Shown: positions 53,270 through 62,636, counted from the first letter of the stretch. The stretch: 64,000 nucleotides of DNA from Hymenobacter duratus (GCF_014698995.1 NZ_JACWZZ010000002.1:806001-870000), one strand, 5' to 3'. A program made the numbers and translations. The notes: a model not told the origin generated them from the letters alone.

Positions 53270-53676
53270 CGCCCCGGTCCGACGGCTGTGCCTAGGTAGC
53301 AAAACGGTATTTCCGGACCCGCGCGGCGCGTTTCCGGCCGTGCGGGCGCCGCCGCGCACCCAACTTTCGCATTTCCACCCCTGCGGATTGTATTTCCACC
53401 CTTACGGATTGTATTTCCACCCTTACGGATTGTATTTCCACCCTTACGCGTCGCATTTCCACCCTTGCGCTTCCCGTTTCCACCCCTACGGATTCCATTT
53501 CCACCCTTGCGGATTACAGTTCCACCCATACGGCTTGCATTTCCGATTAGCAGCGGCAGTACGCAGCCCGTTTAGCGGTATTCCAGTGGCTTTACCAGTA
53601 GAAAACCGTTCACCCAAGCCGGTTTTCGCTTAGCTTTACGCGCAGAACCTTAATCGTACACCCAATTCCTCACCCG
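53270..53676. other. Gap between tilS and mdh, mostly the 21-bp array
   Basis: 407 bp; the array covers 53309-53550. The last 120 bp should hold the mdh promoter; TTAGCTTTAC near 53629-53638 is only a weak -7 candidate. Confidence 0.4.
53309..53550. repeat. Tandem array of 21-bp units, about 11 copies
   Basis: Eight clear units from 53371 to 53538 (consensus ATTTCCACCCTTACGGATTGT), each 21 bp, ending in a partial unit, and two or three more diverged units from 53309. Units 53392-53412 and 53413-53433 are identical. The array fills the gap between tilS and mdh. It has no spacers, so it is not CRISPR. Because 21 is divisible by three it gives long open frames (FHPYGLY-like on the plus strand), which I read as an artefact. 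Same TTCC..CGGA pattern as the array at 1293-1400. Confidence 0.9.
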
Positions 53677-54618
53677 ATGAAAGTTACCGTAGTTGGGGCT
53701 GGCAATGTGGGCGCAACCTGCGCCGACGTATTGGCCACCCGCGAAATTGCCAACGAAATCGTACTGGTTGACATCAAGGAAGGCTTTGCCGAAGGCAAGG
53801 CGCTCGACATCTGGCAGAAAGCCCCCATCATCGGCTACGACTCGCGCACGGTAGGCGTGACCAGCGACTACGCCCGCACGGCAGACTCCGACGTAGTGGT
53901 GATTACCTCCGGCCTGCCCCGCAAGCCCGGCATGACCCGCGACGACCTGATTTCGACCAACGCCGGTATCGTGAAATCGGTGACCGAACAGGTGGTGAAA
54001 TACTCGCCCAACGCCATCATCATCATCGTGAGCAACCCGCTCGACGTGATGACCTACCAGGCCCACCTCACCTCCGGCCTCGACCGTACCAAGGTATTCG
54101 GCATGGCCGGCATTCTGGACACGGCCCGCTACCGCGCCTTCCTGGCCGAAGCCCTGAACGTGAGTCCTAAAGACATTCAGGCGGTGCTCATGGGTGGCCA
54201 CGGCGACACCATGGTGCCCCTGCCCCGCTACACCACCGTCGGCGGCATCCCCGTTACGGAACTGATTGACAAAGCAACCCTCGACGCCATCGTGCAGCGC
54301 ACGGCGCAGGGCGGCGGCGAGCTGGTGAAGCTGATGGGTACCTCGGCCTGGTATGCTCCCGGCGCAGCCGCGGCCCAGATGGTGGAAGCCATTGTGCGCG
54401 ACCAGCGCCGCGTGTTCCCGGTGTGCATCAAGCTGGAAGGCGAGTACGGCATCGATGGCGTGTACCTGGGTGCTCCGGTTATCCTGGGCAAAAACGGCAT
54501 CGAGAAAGTAATCGAGCTGCAGCTGAACGACGAGGAGAAGGCACTGCTGGAAACCTCGCGCGGCCACGTGAAAGAAGTAATGGACGCGCTGGACAACATG
54601 AGCAAGGCCACGGCCTAA
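53677..54618 (+). CDS. mdh: Malate dehydrogenase
   Basis: 313 residues of the LDH-like malate dehydrogenase group common in Bacteroidota. It interconverts malate and oxaloacetate with NAD in the TCA cycle. NAD-binding GAGNVGATCADV (7-18), ITSGLPRKPGMTRDDLI (mobile loop with the substrate Arg pair), IIIVSNPLDVMTYQ, the catalytic His in GGHGDTMVPL and its Asp partner. All expected residues are present. A terminator follows 22 nt after the stop. Confidence 0.96.
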   Translation: MKVTVVGAGNVGATCADVLATREIANEIVLVDIKEGFAEGKALDIWQKAPIIGYDSRTVGVTSDYARTADSDVVVITSGLPRKPGMTRDDLISTNAGIVKSVTEQVVKYSPNAIIIIVSNPLDVMTYQAHLTSGLDRTKVFGMAGILDTARYRAFLAEALNVSPKDIQAVLMGGHGDTMVPLPRYTTVGGIPVTELIDKATLDAIVQRTAQGGGELVKLMGTSAWYAPGAAAAQMVEAIVRDQRRVFPVCIKLEGEYGIDGVYLGAPVILGKNGIEKVIELQLNDEEKALLETSRGHVKEVMDALDNMSKATA

Positions 54619-54640
54619 GCTTCTCTAGTCTCCCGAATAG

Positions 54641-54676
54641 AAACCGGCCGTTCTGCGCAAGCAGGGCGGCCGGTTT
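54641..54676 (+). terminator. Terminator after mdh
   Basis: AAACCGGCCG / CGGCCGGTTT arms with a 15-nt loop containing a secondary GC hairpin; T-run follows. Confidence 0.8.
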
Positions 54677-54717
54677 TGCGTTGCAGAGGCGCATATTTGC
54701 GGCTTAGTGTTGAACCT

Positions 54718-55416
54718 ATGACTGCCCAAACCGTCGAAACCGCGCTGCACACCCTCGCCGACCCGGTACGTGCCATTCTACTCCAGCGCTTCTTCAAGAC
54801 CGGGCCGGGCGAGTACGGCGAAGGCGACAAATTCCTGGGGCTCAGCTTGCCGCAGCAGCGGCTGGTGGCGCGTACGTTTCGGGCGCTGCTGCTGGCTGAA
54901 ACCGAGAAGCTGCTGTACAACCCTTGGCACGAGTGCCGCCAAACCGCCCTCATCATCTGGACGCTGCAGTTTCAGAAAGCTGGACCAGCAGGCCGGCAGG
55001 CCATTCATGAGGCGTATCTGGCTAACCGGCGCTTCGTCAACAACTGGAACCTCGTGGATATCACCTGTCCGCTGCTCGTGGGCACGTACCTGCTCGACAA
55101 GGACCGTACGCCGCTTTACGAGCTGGCCGCCGAGCCGCAACTCTGGAGCCAGCGCATGGCCTTGGTCTCGACGCTGGCCTTTATCCGCAAAAACCAGTTT
55201 CAGGACATTTTCGCGCTGGCCGAGCAGCTCCTCTCCCACCCTCACGACCTGATTCATAAAGCTACTGGCTGGATGCTGCGCGAAGTGGGCAAACGTAACG
55301 AGGAGGCGCTGGAAGAATTCCTCACGGACCACCACGGCCAACTGCCGCGCACGGCACTGCGCTACGCCATCGAGCGGCTCCCGCCCGACCGGCGGCAGTG
55401 GCACATGCGCAAATAA
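54718..55416 (+). CDS. DNA alkylation repair (AlkD-like) HEAT protein
   Basis: 232 residues, all-helical, matching the DNA alkylation repair/HEAT-like family of AlkC/AlkD glycosylases: RAILLQRFFKTGPGEYGEGDKFLGLS at the start, a VNNWNLVDITCPLLVG block that carries the conserved WD..D-type region, RMALVSTLAFIRKNQF and a closing KATGWMLREVGKRNEEALEE. AlkD excises N3- and N7-alkylpurines without flipping the base. The start at 54718 is preferred to an ATG 42 nt upstream. Convergent with a rhomboid gene across a perfect palindrome. Confidence 0.87.
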   Translation: MTAQTVETALHTLADPVRAILLQRFFKTGPGEYGEGDKFLGLSLPQQRLVARTFRALLLAETEKLLYNPWHECRQTALIIWTLQFQKAGPAGRQAIHEAYLANRRFVNNWNLVDITCPLLVGTYLLDKDRTPLYELAAEPQLWSQRMALVSTLAFIRKNQFQDIFALAEQLLSHPHDLIHKATGWMLREVGKRNEEALEEFLTDHHGQLPRTALRYAIERLPPDRRQWHMRK

Positions 55417-55452
55417 AACGCCCGCTGCCATGGCAGCGGGCGTTTTATTTGC
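55409..55452. terminator. Bidirectional terminator, perfect 22-bp arms, no loop
   Basis: A 44-bp exact palindrome (left arm 55409-55430, right arm 55431-55452) spanning the stop codon of the AlkD-like gene, GC core with AAATAAAA and TTTTATTT ends. Lies between convergent genes, like 2152-2234. Confidence 0.9.
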
Positions 55453-55465
55453 TACGGATGGTTAT

Positions 55466-56365
55466 TTATTTCTGGCTGGCTTTGAAGAGCTTTTGCTTTT
55501 CTTCCTTCGACAGGCTTTCGTAACCGGAGCGGGAAATCTTGTCGAGAATAGCGTCGATGTCCTCCTGCTCGGGCTTGGGCAGATTGCCTTTGCGCGCGGC
55601 CGAGGCGGCCGGAGCCGCCGCCGAGCCGCCCCGGTGCGTCACGCGCAGCCGTGGCCGGCCGGAAAGCAGCGCCCCCACCCAGTCGCCGACGGCCTGCACG
55701 GGGCGGCCCAGGTCGCGGCCGCGCTGCAGCTGCTTCACAAACAGGAAGCCGAGCAGCGCCCCACCCAGGTGCGCAATTTCGCCGCCGGGGTTGCCGCCAT
55801 CAATGCCCGCAATAGATACCAGCACCACCACGGCCGCAATGTACTTGATGCGTACCGGCCCCAGCAGAATGATGTTGAAGGTGTAGTCGGGCAGCAAAGT
55901 AGCGGCACCTACGATAATTGCCGTAACACTGGCCGAGGCGCCATAAAGAATAGCCGGACGGCCTTGGAAAACCGGTATCAGATTGAAAGCCAGCAGATAC
56001 AGCGTCGCGCCGGCCAAAGCCCCCAGAATATACAGGCTCACCAGTTTCCGGTCGCCGAGGTACTCGCGCACCAAGGACCCGAACCAGTACAGGTTCAGCA
56101 GATTGAACAGGATGTGCAGAAACTCAAGATGCGCAAAGCTGTAGGTCAGCAGCGTCCAGGGGCGCGTGAGCAGGCGCAGCGGGTCACTGGGCACCGCAAT
56201 CCATTCCAGAATGGGCGTGATGGTGATGGCGCCGCCAGTGGTCAGAAACAAGCCGACCCGCACCAGCAGCAGGGCCACAAAGGCCAGCACGTTGATCAGC
56301 AGCAGCTGGCTCAGCGCGTTGTCGCGCCGGCTAAAGGCAGCCCGGATGTCGTCGATAAAACTCAT
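55466..56365 (-). CDS. Rhomboid family intramembrane serine protease 1
   Basis: 299 residues with about six membrane helices. Rhomboid motifs: HxxxN-like SFAHLEFLHILFNLLNL (about 77-92), catalytic Ser144 in YGASASV and catalytic His199 in EIAHLGGALLGF, so the dyad is intact, though the usual GxSG is GASA. The C-terminus carries a cytoplasmic region with a short conserved segment (PEQEDIDAILDKISRSGYESLSKEEKQKLF), seen in many Bacteroidota rhomboids. Substrate unknown. Second of two rhomboid genes in tandem with the next one on the minus strand. Confidence 0.88.
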   Translation of the reverse strand: MSFIDDIRAAFSRRDNALSQLLLINVLAFVALLLVRVGLFLTTGGAITITPILEWIAVPSDPLRLLTRPWTLLTYSFAHLEFLHILFNLLNLYWFGSLVREYLGDRKLVSLYILGALAGATLYLLAFNLIPVFQGRPAILYGASASVTAIIVGAATLLPDYTFNIILLGPVRIKYIAAVVVLVSIAGIDGGNPGGEIAHLGGALLGFLFVKQLQRGRDLGRPVQAVGDWVGALLSGRPRLRVTHRGGSAAAPAASAARKGNLPKPEQEDIDAILDKISRSGYESLSKEEKQKLFKASQK

Positions 56366-56433
56366 GGGTGGAAAAGCAAAGGGGACGGCAGAACGGAGAG
56401 GCGGTCTGGTGCTACAACAACGTACGGCCCCGA

Positions 56434-57231
56434 TTAGCCATAATGCGTACCGTTGCGCTGCCAGATTTTCAACACGATGAACCCAATCAACATTCCGCCC
56501 AAATGCGCAAAGTGCGCCACATTGTCGCCAGGCACCGGATGGATGCCTTTGTAGAGCTCGTAGGCCGTGTACAGCGCCACAAACAGCCAGGCTTTAATCG
56601 GAATCGGAATGGGAAAGATGATGAGCTTTTCGTGCGGAAACAGAAACCCAAAGGCAAACAGCACCCCAAACAACGCCCCGGAAGCCCCCAGCATGCCGGC
56701 AGATGGGCTATTCAGCGCCATATCGCAGGCGCTCTGAATGGCGTTGTTGGCGCTGGCTATCATTTCAGGGTTAGTAGGGTCGCGCTGCAACATGTTGGCC
56801 AACGACACGGCTGACTGCCCAGATTCCGGGAAATAGGTGCGGTAGAAATCTGCGAAGGCAACGCCCGACGGCTCTTCCTGAAACGCTATCCGGGCATTGT
56901 TCATCTGGTGCAGCTCGTAGGAGCGCACGCCCTGATAGAGCACGCCGGCCCCGATGCCGCAGATCAGCCAGTAGGTCAGAAACCGTTTCGGGCCCCATAC
57001 ATTTTCCAGCGAAGCCCCAATGAACACCAGCCCCAGCATGTTGGAGAACAAGTGCCCAAAACCACCGTGCATGAACATATACGTCACGAACTGCCAGGGC
57101 TGAAAGTACACTGACCCAAACGGAAACAAAGCACCGAGCACTGTAACCTGCGGACCAAACTGGCTCTGCAGAAAGAATATCAGCACATTGATAATAAGCA
57201 GCGTGCGGACAGTTGGCGTAAGTTGGAACAT
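56434..57231 (-). CDS. Rhomboid family intramembrane serine protease 2
   Basis: 265 residues. Canonical motifs: MHGGFGHLFSNMLGL (about 54-68), catalytic Ser184 in GASGALFG and His243 in HFAHLGGML. Between helices 3 and 4 there is a long loop of about 75 residues (about 105-178) that is usual in this phylum. Intact dyad predicts activity. It lies 68 nt upstream of the first rhomboid and shares its direction, so they form a pair, both downstream of mutL but separated by about 110 nt. Confidence 0.9.
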   Translation of the reverse strand: MFQLTPTVRTLLIINVLIFFLQSQFGPQVTVLGALFPFGSVYFQPWQFVTYMFMHGGFGHLFSNMLGLVFIGASLENVWGPKRFLTYWLICGIGAGVLYQGVRSYELHQMNNARIAFQEEPSGVAFADFYRTYFPESGQSAVSLANMLQRDPTNPEMIASANNAIQSACDMALNSPSAGMLGASGALFGVLFAFGFLFPHEKLIIFPIPIPIKAWLFVALYTAYELYKGIHPVPGDNVAHFAHLGGMLIGFIVLKIWQRNGTHYG

Positions 57232-57341
57232 GAAGGGTACTGGTTGAATGGCAGTAGCACGAAGCGGTTGTTTCGCAGCTGGTGTATGCCGCCGAGACGG
57301 TACGTATGCAACGAGATACGAAGCAGAAGATTTGCGCTATA

Positions 57342-59327
57342 TCACGCCTTACGGAAAAACTCCTGAATCTGGCTGAGCTCCAGCATAACGAGGGTGCGGC
57401 GGCCGTCGGGGGTGTAGCCGGGCACCTGGCAGGCAAAGAGCTTATCAACCAAGGTCGTCATTTCAGTGTCGGAGAGGCGGGCCCCGGCGGCGGCAGCGGC
57501 CACCCGGCGGGCCAGGGCCCGGGCCATCTGCTCGCGCCGGTCCAGCTTTATAGGGCCAGCATGGGTCCGGAACTGCTCAATTAACCCTTCCAGCAATTCC
57601 TTTTCATCGCGCGCCGGCACATCAACCGGAATGCCTTCTACCGCAATGGTATGCTTGCCAAAGTCGGTGAAGCGGAACCCGAGGCTGCGCAATGCCTCTT
57701 CTACTTCGCGCAAAATGGCAAAATCCTGGGGCGAAAACGTGATGGTACGCGGAAACAACAGCGTCTGGGAGGCACCAGTTTCGCGCTCCAGCGTGTGCGC
57801 ATACTGCTCGTACAGAATCCGTTCCCGCGCCGCCGCCTGGTCCAGCAGCATCAGCCCCGATTTCACGGCCACCAGCAGATACTGCCCGTGCACCTGCAGC
57901 ACCTTGTTGCCGGAGCTGGCACTCGATTCGCGTAGCGGCAGCTCCGGCGCAGAAGGCACCGCCGCCGAGGGCGCTGTCACAAGAAATGGCGCCGCGGCCG
58001 CCGTAAGCGCCGATGCTGACGGCACGGGCACTCCAACGGCCGTGGCCTCGTGCTCGACGTCGGGCACGCTCACCTTGCTCAGAGATTTGTAGAATTCTTC
58101 CAGCTCACGCTTGGCCTGCTCGGTGGGCCGGGGCGGCAATTGTCGTTCGTAGGCCTCGGAGCGGGCACCACTGGGGCGGGTGTCGCGCGGGCTGGGTGTC
58201 GCGGCCTGCGAAGCTGCCGAGGCCAACGCATCAGGGCGAAAATCATCGGTGAATGGGTTTTTCTGATTCGCGGAGGTGCGCAATGGCTGGATAGGCGCAA
58301 AATTCACGTCGCCCTCAAAGTCTAGTGAGGGCGCCATGTTGTGCAGGCCCAGGCTTTGCTTCACGGCGGCCCGCACAATGGCATACACGGTCTTCTCGTC
58401 CTCGAACTTGATTTCCGTTTTGGTGGGGTGCACGTTGATGTCGATGGCCTTGGGGTCGAGGTCCAAAAACAGCACATAAAACGGGTGCGTGTCTTTGGGC
58501 AGCAGCCCTTCGTAGGCGGTCAGTACGGCATGGTTGAGGTAGGCCGAGCGAATGAAACGGTTGTTGACAAAGAAAAACTGGTCGCCCCGGCTTTTCTTCG
58601 CCGACTCCGGCTTGCCAATAAAGCCCTTCACCGACAGAAACGGCGTGACTTCCTCGCAGGCTGCCAGCTGTTCCTTATAGCCGTTGCCAAGCAAGCTCAC
58701 GATGCGCTGGCTGAGTTTGCCGGCCGGCAGGTTGAACACTTCCAGATCATTCTGGAACAGCGAAAACGTAATCTGGGGGTTGGCCAGCGCTACGTGCTGA
58801 AACTCGTCGAGGATGTGGCGCATCTCCACGGCGTTGCTTTTGAGGAAGTTGCGGCGCGCCGGCACGTTGAAAAATAGGTTCTTAACGCTGATGCTGGTGC
58901 CGTCGGGACAGGCAGTGGGCTGCTGGCTGGTGATTTGCGAGCCTTCCACGAGCAGCAGCGTGCCGGTGTCCTGGTCGCGCTGCTTGGTGCGCAGCTCCAC
59001 CTGGGCCACGGCCGCAATAGAGGCTAGTGCCTCGCCCCGGAAGCCCAGCGTCCGGATGCGGAACAGGTCGTCGGTGGTGCGGATCTTGCTGGTGGCGTGG
59101 CGCTCTAGGCTCATGCGTGCATCGGTGGGGCTCATGCCCGCGCCATTGTCAACTACCTGCACCAACTGTTTGCCGGCATCTTTTACAATAAGCTGCACCT
59201 GGGTAGCGCCAGCATCCACAGCATTTTCGAGCAGCTCTTTCACTGCCGAAGCCGGACGCTGCACCACTTCGCCGGCGGCAATCTGATTGGCCAAATATTC
59301 GGGAAGCAGTTGAATTACGTCGGCCAT
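57342..59327 (-). CDS. mutL: DNA mismatch repair protein MutL
   Basis: 661 residues. It links MutS to downstream steps of mismatch repair. N-terminal GHKL ATPase: LPEYLANQIAAGEVVQRPAS, ELLENAVDAGA (Asn36, Asp39 region), VQVVDNGAGM, RHATSKI, TLGFRGEALASIA, and IDINVHPTKTEIKF. A disordered linker (about 350-465) precedes the C-terminal domain. In the C-terminus the endonuclease motif appears as DQAAARERILYEQ where DQHAxxExxxxE is expected, and the usual ACR and CPHGRP blocks read ARALARR and TPDGRR. So endonuclease activity is doubtful. Length is normal. Confidence 0.95.
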   Translation of the reverse strand: MADVIQLLPEYLANQIAAGEVVQRPASAVKELLENAVDAGATQVQLIVKDAGKQLVQVVDNGAGMSPTDARMSLERHATSKIRTTDDLFRIRTLGFRGEALASIAAVAQVELRTKQRDQDTGTLLLVEGSQITSQQPTACPDGTSISVKNLFFNVPARRNFLKSNAVEMRHILDEFQHVALANPQITFSLFQNDLEVFNLPAGKLSQRIVSLLGNGYKEQLAACEEVTPFLSVKGFIGKPESAKKSRGDQFFFVNNRFIRSAYLNHAVLTAYEGLLPKDTHPFYVLFLDLDPKAIDINVHPTKTEIKFEDEKTVYAIVRAAVKQSLGLHNMAPSLDFEGDVNFAPIQPLRTSANQKNPFTDDFRPDALASAASQAATPSPRDTRPSGARSEAYERQLPPRPTEQAKRELEEFYKSLSKVSVPDVEHEATAVGVPVPSASALTAAAAPFLVTAPSAAVPSAPELPLRESSASSGNKVLQVHGQYLLVAVKSGLMLLDQAAARERILYEQYAHTLERETGASQTLLFPRTITFSPQDFAILREVEEALRSLGFRFTDFGKHTIAVEGIPVDVPARDEKELLEGLIEQFRTHAGPIKLDRREQMARALARRVAAAAAGARLSDTEMTTLVDKLFACQVPGYTPDGRRTLVMLELSQIQEFFRKA

Positions 59328-59644
59328 GCCAAGTAGAAAATAAAGATACGAAGGATGAAAACTGAGGCGTTAACCCGTTGAGCAATTGGACTTGCTCGTT
59401 GAAATGCCAACCAATGCCGGGAATTTCTCCGTAAGTTTGTGGCCAACATTCGTGTGCGTTGTGCCTGCCGGGCTCCCGGGTTGGTACGTTGGAAAGAGCA
59501 GAAGACCGGATGCCTCGGGCCCGCTACCATTGCGGCCGGGCCCGCCGGACCACCCTATTTCCCGCCCCGAATGGGAACAAAAGTAGGTCGAAATCCGCTT
59601 GCGTTCAACCTCACCACTTATCGCCAGACACCACACGGGGGCCT
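59328..59644. other. Region upstream of the GH3 gene
   Basis: About 317 bp between divergent mutL and the GH3 fusion. TAAGTTTG at 59432-59439 on the plus strand matches the -7 consensus but lies about 205 nt before the GH3 start. No ORF of interest. Confidence 0.4.
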
Positions 59645-62599
59645 ATGCTCAAGGAATTTCGGATTAGACTCTTATTGCTGCTATTGGCCGCCACGGGTCT
59701 ACTCATCACCTCCGCCGTGCCCTATGACGATGCGGCTCGTCCACGCTCTGTGGCCGAACAGAACTGGGTGGACAGTGTATTCAGTTCGCTCACGCCCGAC
59801 CAGCGGCTGGGGCAGCTGTTTATGGTGGCGGCTTATTCCAACAAGGATAAGAAGCACACGCAGTACACGGAGTTTCTGGTCAAGAACTATAATATTGGTG
59901 GGCTGATGTTTCTGCAGGGTGGCCCCCGCCGGCAGGGCCACCTGACCAACCGCTACCAGGCCGCTGCCAAAGTGCCACTGCTCATTGCCATGGATGCCGA
60001 GTGGGGCCTGGACATGCGCCTCGATTCCAGCATGCACTTCGCCAAGCAGATGACGCTGGGCGCTATGGACGACGAGCAGTACGTGTACCAGATGGGCCGC
60101 GAAATTGCCCTTAAGATGAAAACGTTGGGCGTGCACGTCAGCTTTTCGCCCGTCGTCGACATCAACTCCAACCCCAATAACCCGGTTATCGGCAACCGCT
60201 CCTTTGGCGAGAACAAGGAGCAGGTAGCCAAGCGCAGCGTAGCCTATATCCGTGGGCTACAGGACCACGGCATCGTGGCTGTTGTGAAGCACTTTCCAGG
60301 TCACGGCGACACTGATGTGGACTCACACGTGGCACTACCGGTTATCAATTCCGACCTAGCCCACCTGACCAACATGGACCTGTACCCGTTTCAGCAGTCG
60401 TTTCAGGCGGGTGTGATGGGCGTGATGGTAGGCCACCTGTACATGCCGCTGTTTGATACGGTGCGTTCGGTATCGGCTACCATTTCCAGGAATTTGGTGA
60501 CGGGGCTGCTGAAGGAGAAAATGGCTTACAAAGGGTTGGTTTTCACGGATGCGCTCAACATGAAGAGCGTAGCCAACCTTTACAAACCCGGGGAACTGGA
60601 CGCTTTGGCGCTGCTGGCCGGCAACGACGTCCTGCTTTTCTCGGAAGATGTGCCGGTGGCCATCCAGAAAATAAAGGAAGACCTAGCGGCCGGCAAGTTG
60701 GTGCAGGAAGATGTGGACCAGCGGGTACGCAAGATTCTGCGGGCTAAGTTCTGGGCCGGCCTCAACCGCCGCCAGCGCGTGGATGTGCCCAACCTGATGA
60801 CCAATCTGAACCGGCCGCAAAGCCGCACAGTTGCTCAGGAAATCTACGAGCACGCCACTACCATTGTCAAGAACAATGAGGACCTGCTCCCCTTCCACCG
60901 CCTCGACACGCTGCGCATTGCTACCGTAACGGTAGGCGCAGGCGCAGGCAGCACGCTGGGCGAAATCATGGGCAAATACCAGAGCGGGCCGGTGTATCCT
61001 ATAGCAAACCGCTACGCCCCTGACTCCACGTTTGCCCGCATTCTGCCGCGCCTTGCCCCCTACAATGTAGTGGTGGTGACGCTGCATAACATGAACAACA
61101 CGCCCACCCACAACTACGGGCTGGGCGACGGCGCCCTCAAGTTCATTAAGGAGTTGCAGGCCAACCCGCGCATCAAAACGGTGGTCGTGACGATGGGCAA
61201 TGCCTACGCGCTGAAGTACCTCGACTCGGCCCGCACGCTGGTGTGTGGCTACGAAGACAACTACTTCTCGCAGCTGGTGGTGCCACAGATACTGTTTGGG
61301 GCGCTGCCTGCCGTGGGTCGCCTGCCCGTGACGGTGACGCCCGAGCTGCTGGCCGGCACCGGCCTGCCCACGCCCGACTTCCGCCGCCTGCGCTACGCTA
61401 CGCCGGAAAGCGAGGGGCTGGACTCGAAAGTGCTGACCCAGATTGACAACATTGCGCTGGAGTCGGTGGCGTATGCGGCGGCCCCCGGCTGCCAGGTGCT
61501 GGTGGCCAAAAACGGTGCCGTGGTGTTCGATAAGAGCTACGGCTACTGCACCTATGATAAGTCGCAGCCTGTGAACAACTCCACGCTCTACGACCTGGCA
61601 TCGGTGACCAAAGTGGCGGGCACGCTCCAGACCATCATGTACCTCAAGGACCAAGGCAAGCTGAACCTGGACGACAAGGTGGCCGCTTATCTGCCGGAGC
61701 TGAAACAGACCAACAAGAAGGACATGACGGTGCGCGAGGTGCTGATGCACCAGGCGGGCCTGAAAGCCGGCATTCCGACCTGGGAGAAGACCATCACCAA
61801 AACCGGCCCCAAGCCTACCTTCTACGCCAGCACCAGCGAAGCTGCCTTCCCCAACGAAGTAACGCCCAAGCTTTACAGTGTGCGCACTGCCGAAGACTCG
61901 GTGTGGATCTGGGTGCAGCGCTCCGGCCTGCTACCCAAAGTGAAGGGCAAATACCCGGTGGAGTACAGCGACCTGAGCTTTATCATTCTGAAGCGCCTGG
62001 CCGAAAAACTGCTGAACGAACCGATTGAGAACTTCCTGGACAAGACGTTCTACAAGCCACTGGGGTTGGGCACGATGACCTACAACCCGCTGTCCAAGTT
62101 CCCGCAGTCGTGCATCGCGCCCACCGAAAACGACACGTATTATCGCCGCACGCAGCTGCAGGGCACCGTGCACGACCAGACGGCCGCGCTGGTAGGCGGC
62201 GTGGGCGGACACGCGGGCCTGTTTGCCAATGCCAACGACCTGGCTATCCTGATGCAGATGAACCTGCAGAACGGGCGCTACGGTGGCCTGCGCTACTTCC
62301 AGAACCCCGTTGTGACGGAGTTTGCGCGCAGCACCGTAGCCGGCAACCGCCACGGCCTGGGCTGGGACCACGGCGACCCGACCAAACCCGAAGGCCCCAC
62401 CAGCAACCTGTCGCCGGCCAGCACGTTTGGCCACACGGGCTTCACAGGCACTTGCGTCTGGATGGACCCCGAAAACAAAATCCTCTACATCTTTCTTTCC
62501 AATCGGGTGTACCCCGACGCCGGCAACAACAAGCTGCGCCAGTACAACATCCGCACCCGCATCCACGACGTCATCTATAAGTCGCTGCAAAAGACATGA
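59645..62599 (+). CDS. GH3 beta-N-acetylglucosaminidase (NagZ-like) fused to a serine beta-lactamase-fold domain
   Basis: 984 residues with an N-terminal signal (MLKEFRIRLLLLLLAATGLL). The first ~570 residues are a GH3 enzyme with KHFPGHGDTDVDSH (about 214-227), the motif typical of NagZ-type N-acetylglucosaminidases, and a C-terminal GH3 lobe. From about 600 the protein is a class C beta-lactamase/DD-peptidase-like domain with SVTK (Ser653, Lys656) and YSD (Tyr774), so nucleophile and general base are present. Such fusions are known in Bacteroidota and probably recycle or remodel peptidoglycan outside the cytoplasm. Whether the hydrolase domain acts on peptides or esters is unknown. Confidence 0.9.
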   Translation: MLKEFRIRLLLLLLAATGLLITSAVPYDDAARPRSVAEQNWVDSVFSSLTPDQRLGQLFMVAAYSNKDKKHTQYTEFLVKNYNIGGLMFLQGGPRRQGHLTNRYQAAAKVPLLIAMDAEWGLDMRLDSSMHFAKQMTLGAMDDEQYVYQMGREIALKMKTLGVHVSFSPVVDINSNPNNPVIGNRSFGENKEQVAKRSVAYIRGLQDHGIVAVVKHFPGHGDTDVDSHVALPVINSDLAHLTNMDLYPFQQSFQAGVMGVMVGHLYMPLFDTVRSVSATISRNLVTGLLKEKMAYKGLVFTDALNMKSVANLYKPGELDALALLAGNDVLLFSEDVPVAIQKIKEDLAAGKLVQEDVDQRVRKILRAKFWAGLNRRQRVDVPNLMTNLNRPQSRTVAQEIYEHATTIVKNNEDLLPFHRLDTLRIATVTVGAGAGSTLGEIMGKYQSGPVYPIANRYAPDSTFARILPRLAPYNVVVVTLHNMNNTPTHNYGLGDGALKFIKELQANPRIKTVVVTMGNAYALKYLDSARTLVCGYEDNYFSQLVVPQILFGALPAVGRLPVTVTPELLAGTGLPTPDFRRLRYATPESEGLDSKVLTQIDNIALESVAYAAAPGCQVLVAKNGAVVFDKSYGYCTYDKSQPVNNSTLYDLASVTKVAGTLQTIMYLKDQGKLNLDDKVAAYLPELKQTNKKDMTVREVLMHQAGLKAGIPTWEKTITKTGPKPTFYASTSEAAFPNEVTPKLYSVRTAEDSVWIWVQRSGLLPKVKGKYPVEYSDLSFIILKRLAEKLLNEPIENFLDKTFYKPLGLGTMTYNPLSKFPQSCIAPTENDTYYRRTQLQGTVHDQTAALVGGVGGHAGLFANANDLAILMQMNLQNGRYGGLRYFQNPVVTEFARSTVAGNRHGLGWDHGDPTKPEGPTSNLSPASTFGHTGFTGTCVWMDPENKILYIFLSNRVYPDAGNNKLRQYNIRTRIHDVIYKSLQKT

Positions 62600-62636
62600 C
62601 CTGTTGTCTGACTCTTTTTCTTAACCTTTGATCCGC

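Noticed and set aside
50120..53359. A single 1079-residue protein
   Set aside because: The upstream half is antisense to tilS. The real LptA-like protein begins at 51865 with a signal peptide.
53371..53538. CRISPR array
   Set aside because: Units abut directly with no spacers and the period is only 21 bp; no cas genes in the window.
53340..53633. Plus-strand repeat protein FHPYGLY (97 aa), and a minus-strand GNTIRKG counterpart
   Set aside because: A 21-bp repeat keeps any frame open, and both strands read equally well. No start context and no flanking conserved sequence.
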